This document shows, one piece after another, positions 34,483-36,126 of a stretch of DNA of 36,126 nucleotides. Numbering within the stretch: position 1 is the stretch's first letter; every line of letters begins with the position of its first letter. Both the position numbers and the translations under genes were made by a program. The DNA comes from Candidatus Pacearchaeota archaeon (GTDB lineage Archaea > Nanobdellota > Nanobdellia > Pacearchaeales > GW2011-AR1), in contig JACPXY010000006.1 of assembly GCA_016196285.1 (NCBI GenBank), positions 1-36,126 of the forward strand, read 5' to 3'. The notes beneath the pieces were generated by a model. It was not told the DNA's origin. It worked only from the letters and a program-made list of their open reading frames with translations, and made no database searches.

Positions 34483-34691
34483 CCCTTCCTTGCCTCTTGT
34501 ATTATCTCTTCAGTGGGCTTCTTCCAATCTTTCAATAGTCCAAAAACATCTTTAACTTTCAATCTCCTGCTCTTTTCAACCTTAAACTTTACCCTTTCAT
34601 TTTCTTTTATCTTTTGCTTTTCGACAATATTTGCAGGTATAACCACGACTATTGAATTTCCCCATCTTCTTGTTGTTGTTTCTATTTCCAT
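34473..34691 (-). CDS. VapB-like AbrB/SpoVT family antitoxin
   Basis: MEIETTTRRWGNSIVVVIPANIVEKQKIKENERVKFKVEK; overlaps the toxin by 10 nt. Confidence 0.87.
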   Translation of the reverse strand: MEIETTTRRWGNSIVVVIPANIVEKQKIKENERVKFKVEKSRRLKVKDVFGLLKDWKKPTEEIIQEARKGWD

Positions 34692-34763
34692 GATACAATA
34701 ATGATACGGAAGTATTTATATTTTTCGGCTTTCTTTTATCTTAAAGTCTTAGGAAAATTTAGC

Positions 34764-35114
34764 TTAGAGAAGAGGGTAATCTTCCTCTCTTATTAATTCG
34801 GATGGGGCTTTTTCTGTTTTATGTGCTAACTGTCTTTCTAAAAAAGAATTTAATAGCTTGTGTACCTCATGATCGTTTGCTTCTCTGTCATCTAAATGTT
34901 TGCCCACCACTAGTAAATCTGAATAATTATCTGGGATAAATACCACTCGAAGCGTAAGAATTCCAGAACTGGGTTCTCCTCTCCCTTCAAATTGCCTAAT
35001 TTCTGTGACTTGATACATGGGATTTTCAGGATCGTAGGTAGTGTTATGAAAATACCTCCCAATTACCTGTCCATTTCCTAAAAGTTGCAAGAGGGTTTTG
35101 TGGATAACGCCCAT
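34764..35114 (-). CDS. Hypothetical protein downstream of a tandem-repeat promoter
   Basis: 116 aa ORF; four 14-bp repeats abut its ATG. Confidence 0.5.
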   Translation of the reverse strand: MGVIHKTLLQLLGNGQVIGRYFHNTTYDPENPMYQVTEIRQFEGRGEPSSGILTLRVVFIPDNYSDLLVVGKHLDDREANDHEVHKLLNSFLERQLAHKTEKAPSELIREEDYPLL

Positions 35115-35170
35115 AAGATCTAGTATTAAAGATCTAGTATTAAAGATCTAGTATTAAAGATCTAGTATAA
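35115..35170. repeat. Tandem repeat, 14-bp unit AAGATCTAGTATTA x 4
   Basis: Copies at 35115, 35129, 35143 and 35157; the last unit diverges only at its end. Read directly from sequence. Confidence 0.95.
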
Positions 35171-35249
35171 AAATAGTCTATTTAAAGATTATTGTGGTTG
35201 TTCTTTTGAATAATATTATGTGGAATGAAATGGGCATTAATGCGAACTT

Positions 35250-35375
35250 TTAGAGTTCTTGGATATGCATGAGATACAGTCCAACTGCCCAGCGAAGTAG
35301 GCCTGAGAAAGCAAGAACTAGGATACCTAGTATAATTGCAACAACTGCGCCGATGGTTATGGATAATAGGGCCAT
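35250..35375 (-). CDS. Small 41-aa transmembrane protein
   Basis: MALLSITIGAVVAIILGILVLAFSGLLRWAVGLYLMHIQEL. Missing from the ORF track. Confidence 0.5.
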   Translation of the reverse strand: MALLSITIGAVVAIILGILVLAFSGLLRWAVGLYLMHIQEL

Positions 35376-35392
35376 ATAAGTATAAACCCGAA

Positions 35393-35434
35393 GAGAGGAG
35401 GTTTAATTGAAAGAGGGTAATTAAACGTCCTCTC
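35393..35434. repeat. Inverted repeat / stem-loop, 16-nt arms, 10-nt loop, one mismatch
   Basis: GAGAGGAGGTTTAATT - gaaagagggt - AATTAAACGTCCTCTC. Confidence 0.8.
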
Positions 35435-35562
35435 CTGGGAAAAAGGGGTAGAATACTAAAGAGTTTGAGATATAAAAGAAGATGTAGTCTAACAAAAGAC
35501 ATCTTAAAGGGCGAACTTGTTGTAATAGACGGATTTAAATACTTCGTGTGCATCCGATGTGT

Positions 35563-35826
35563 ATGGAGAATACACAAATATCTGCTCGTGTTGAATTGAG
35601 TCAATATGCAAACAAAATACTTGCAGTTATTAAGGCAAAATATGGCTTAAAAGATAAATCTGAAGCAATTAATAAATTTGCTGATATGTATGGGGATGAG
35701 ATTGTTGAAAAAGAGGCAAAAGATGAGTATATAAAAGAGATGATTGAGGGTGTGAATGAGTATATTAAGAAACATGGGCACAAAAGTATGGGTGGTAAAG
35801 AACTAGATGAATTATTTGAGGTATAA
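35563..35826 (+). CDS. DUF2683-like antitoxin
   Basis: MENTQISARVELSQYANKILAVIKAKYGLKDKSEAINKFADMYGDEIVE; immediately upstream of a RelE-like toxin; ATTTAAAT about 26 nt before ATG 35563. Confidence 0.72.
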   Translation: MENTQISARVELSQYANKILAVIKAKYGLKDKSEAINKFADMYGDEIVEKEAKDEYIKEMIEGVNEYIKKHGHKSMGGKELDELFEV

Positions 35827-36099
35827 ATGTTTGACTTTGATTTGTCTGATAACTTAAAGCTTAAAATAAAGAAACTTGTTAAGAAAGACAAGAAAAGAGC
35901 AGAGATTATTTATAAAAAAATTAAGGAAATAATTAATAACGACGCTGAAACAATAAAAAGATACAAGAATTTAAGGCATGATTTGAGTGACTTGAAAAGA
36001 GTTCATATTGACAAGTCATTTGTCCTTACTTTTAAGGTTGATTTAACAAATAATTTTATTCTTTTCTGGGATTTTGATCATCATGATAATGTTTATTGA
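35827..36099 (+). CDS. RelE/ParE-superfamily mRNA-interferase-like toxin
   Basis: MFDFDLSDNLKLKIKKLVKKDKKRAEIIYKKIKEII...YKNLRHDLSDLKRVHIDKSFVLTFKVDLTNNFILFWDFDHHDNVY. Confidence 0.82.
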   Translation: MFDFDLSDNLKLKIKKLVKKDKKRAEIIYKKIKEIINNDAETIKRYKNLRHDLSDLKRVHIDKSFVLTFKVDLTNNFILFWDFDHHDNVY

Positions 36100-36126
36100 T
36101 CTAGACAAGATTATTGCCTTTAGAAA

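Noticed and set aside
35115-35170. CRISPR array
   Set aside because: Repeats are contiguous 14-mers without spacers and no cas genes are nearby.
35182-35604. 140-aa minus-strand ORF
   Set aside because: Overlaps the inverted repeat, the TA promoter and the 41-aa ORF; low-complexity, no motif.

Overview
This 36 kb window reads as a gene-dense archaeal chromosome segment. Gene content (aCPSF1, proteasome beta subunit, Rad50/Mre11, class I CCA enzyme, TrmB, archaeal SRP RNA, T/A-rich boxes about 26 nt upstream of many start codons) suggests a small-genome DPANN-type lineage such as Woesearchaeota or Pacearchaeota. That placement is inference. From left to right: (i) a type II/IV secretion or Tad/archaellum-like module made of an ATPase (truncated at the left edge), a small coiled-coil protein and two T2SF/TadC-like membrane proteins, then two pilin-like proteins and two large N-glycosylation-rich, Cys-rich surface proteins; (ii) a convergent gene resembling the ArmA/RmtB (FmrO) 16S rRNA methyltransferases; (iii) the Era-like GTPase / DUF2073 / DUF2072 Zn-ribbon set, with an unexplained structured intergenic gap; (iv) CCA transferase, a TrmB regulator and a presenilin-like GxGD protease; (v) a minus-strand block of aCPSF1, psmB, rad50 and mre11, with a perfect 36-bp palindrome over the mre11 promoter; (vi) two more pilin-like proteins, SRP RNA, argS and tRNA-Thr(CGU); (vii) a large Ser-linker surface protein, FKBP, DoxX, pirin and a cyclic-nucleotide-binding-domain protein; (viii) an AT-rich accessory tail with VapBC and RelE-type toxin-antitoxin pairs and a 4 x 14-bp tandem repeat placed directly against a start codon. 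No CRISPR array, rRNA or transposase was recognised. All homology calls are from motif reading only; no database search was run.
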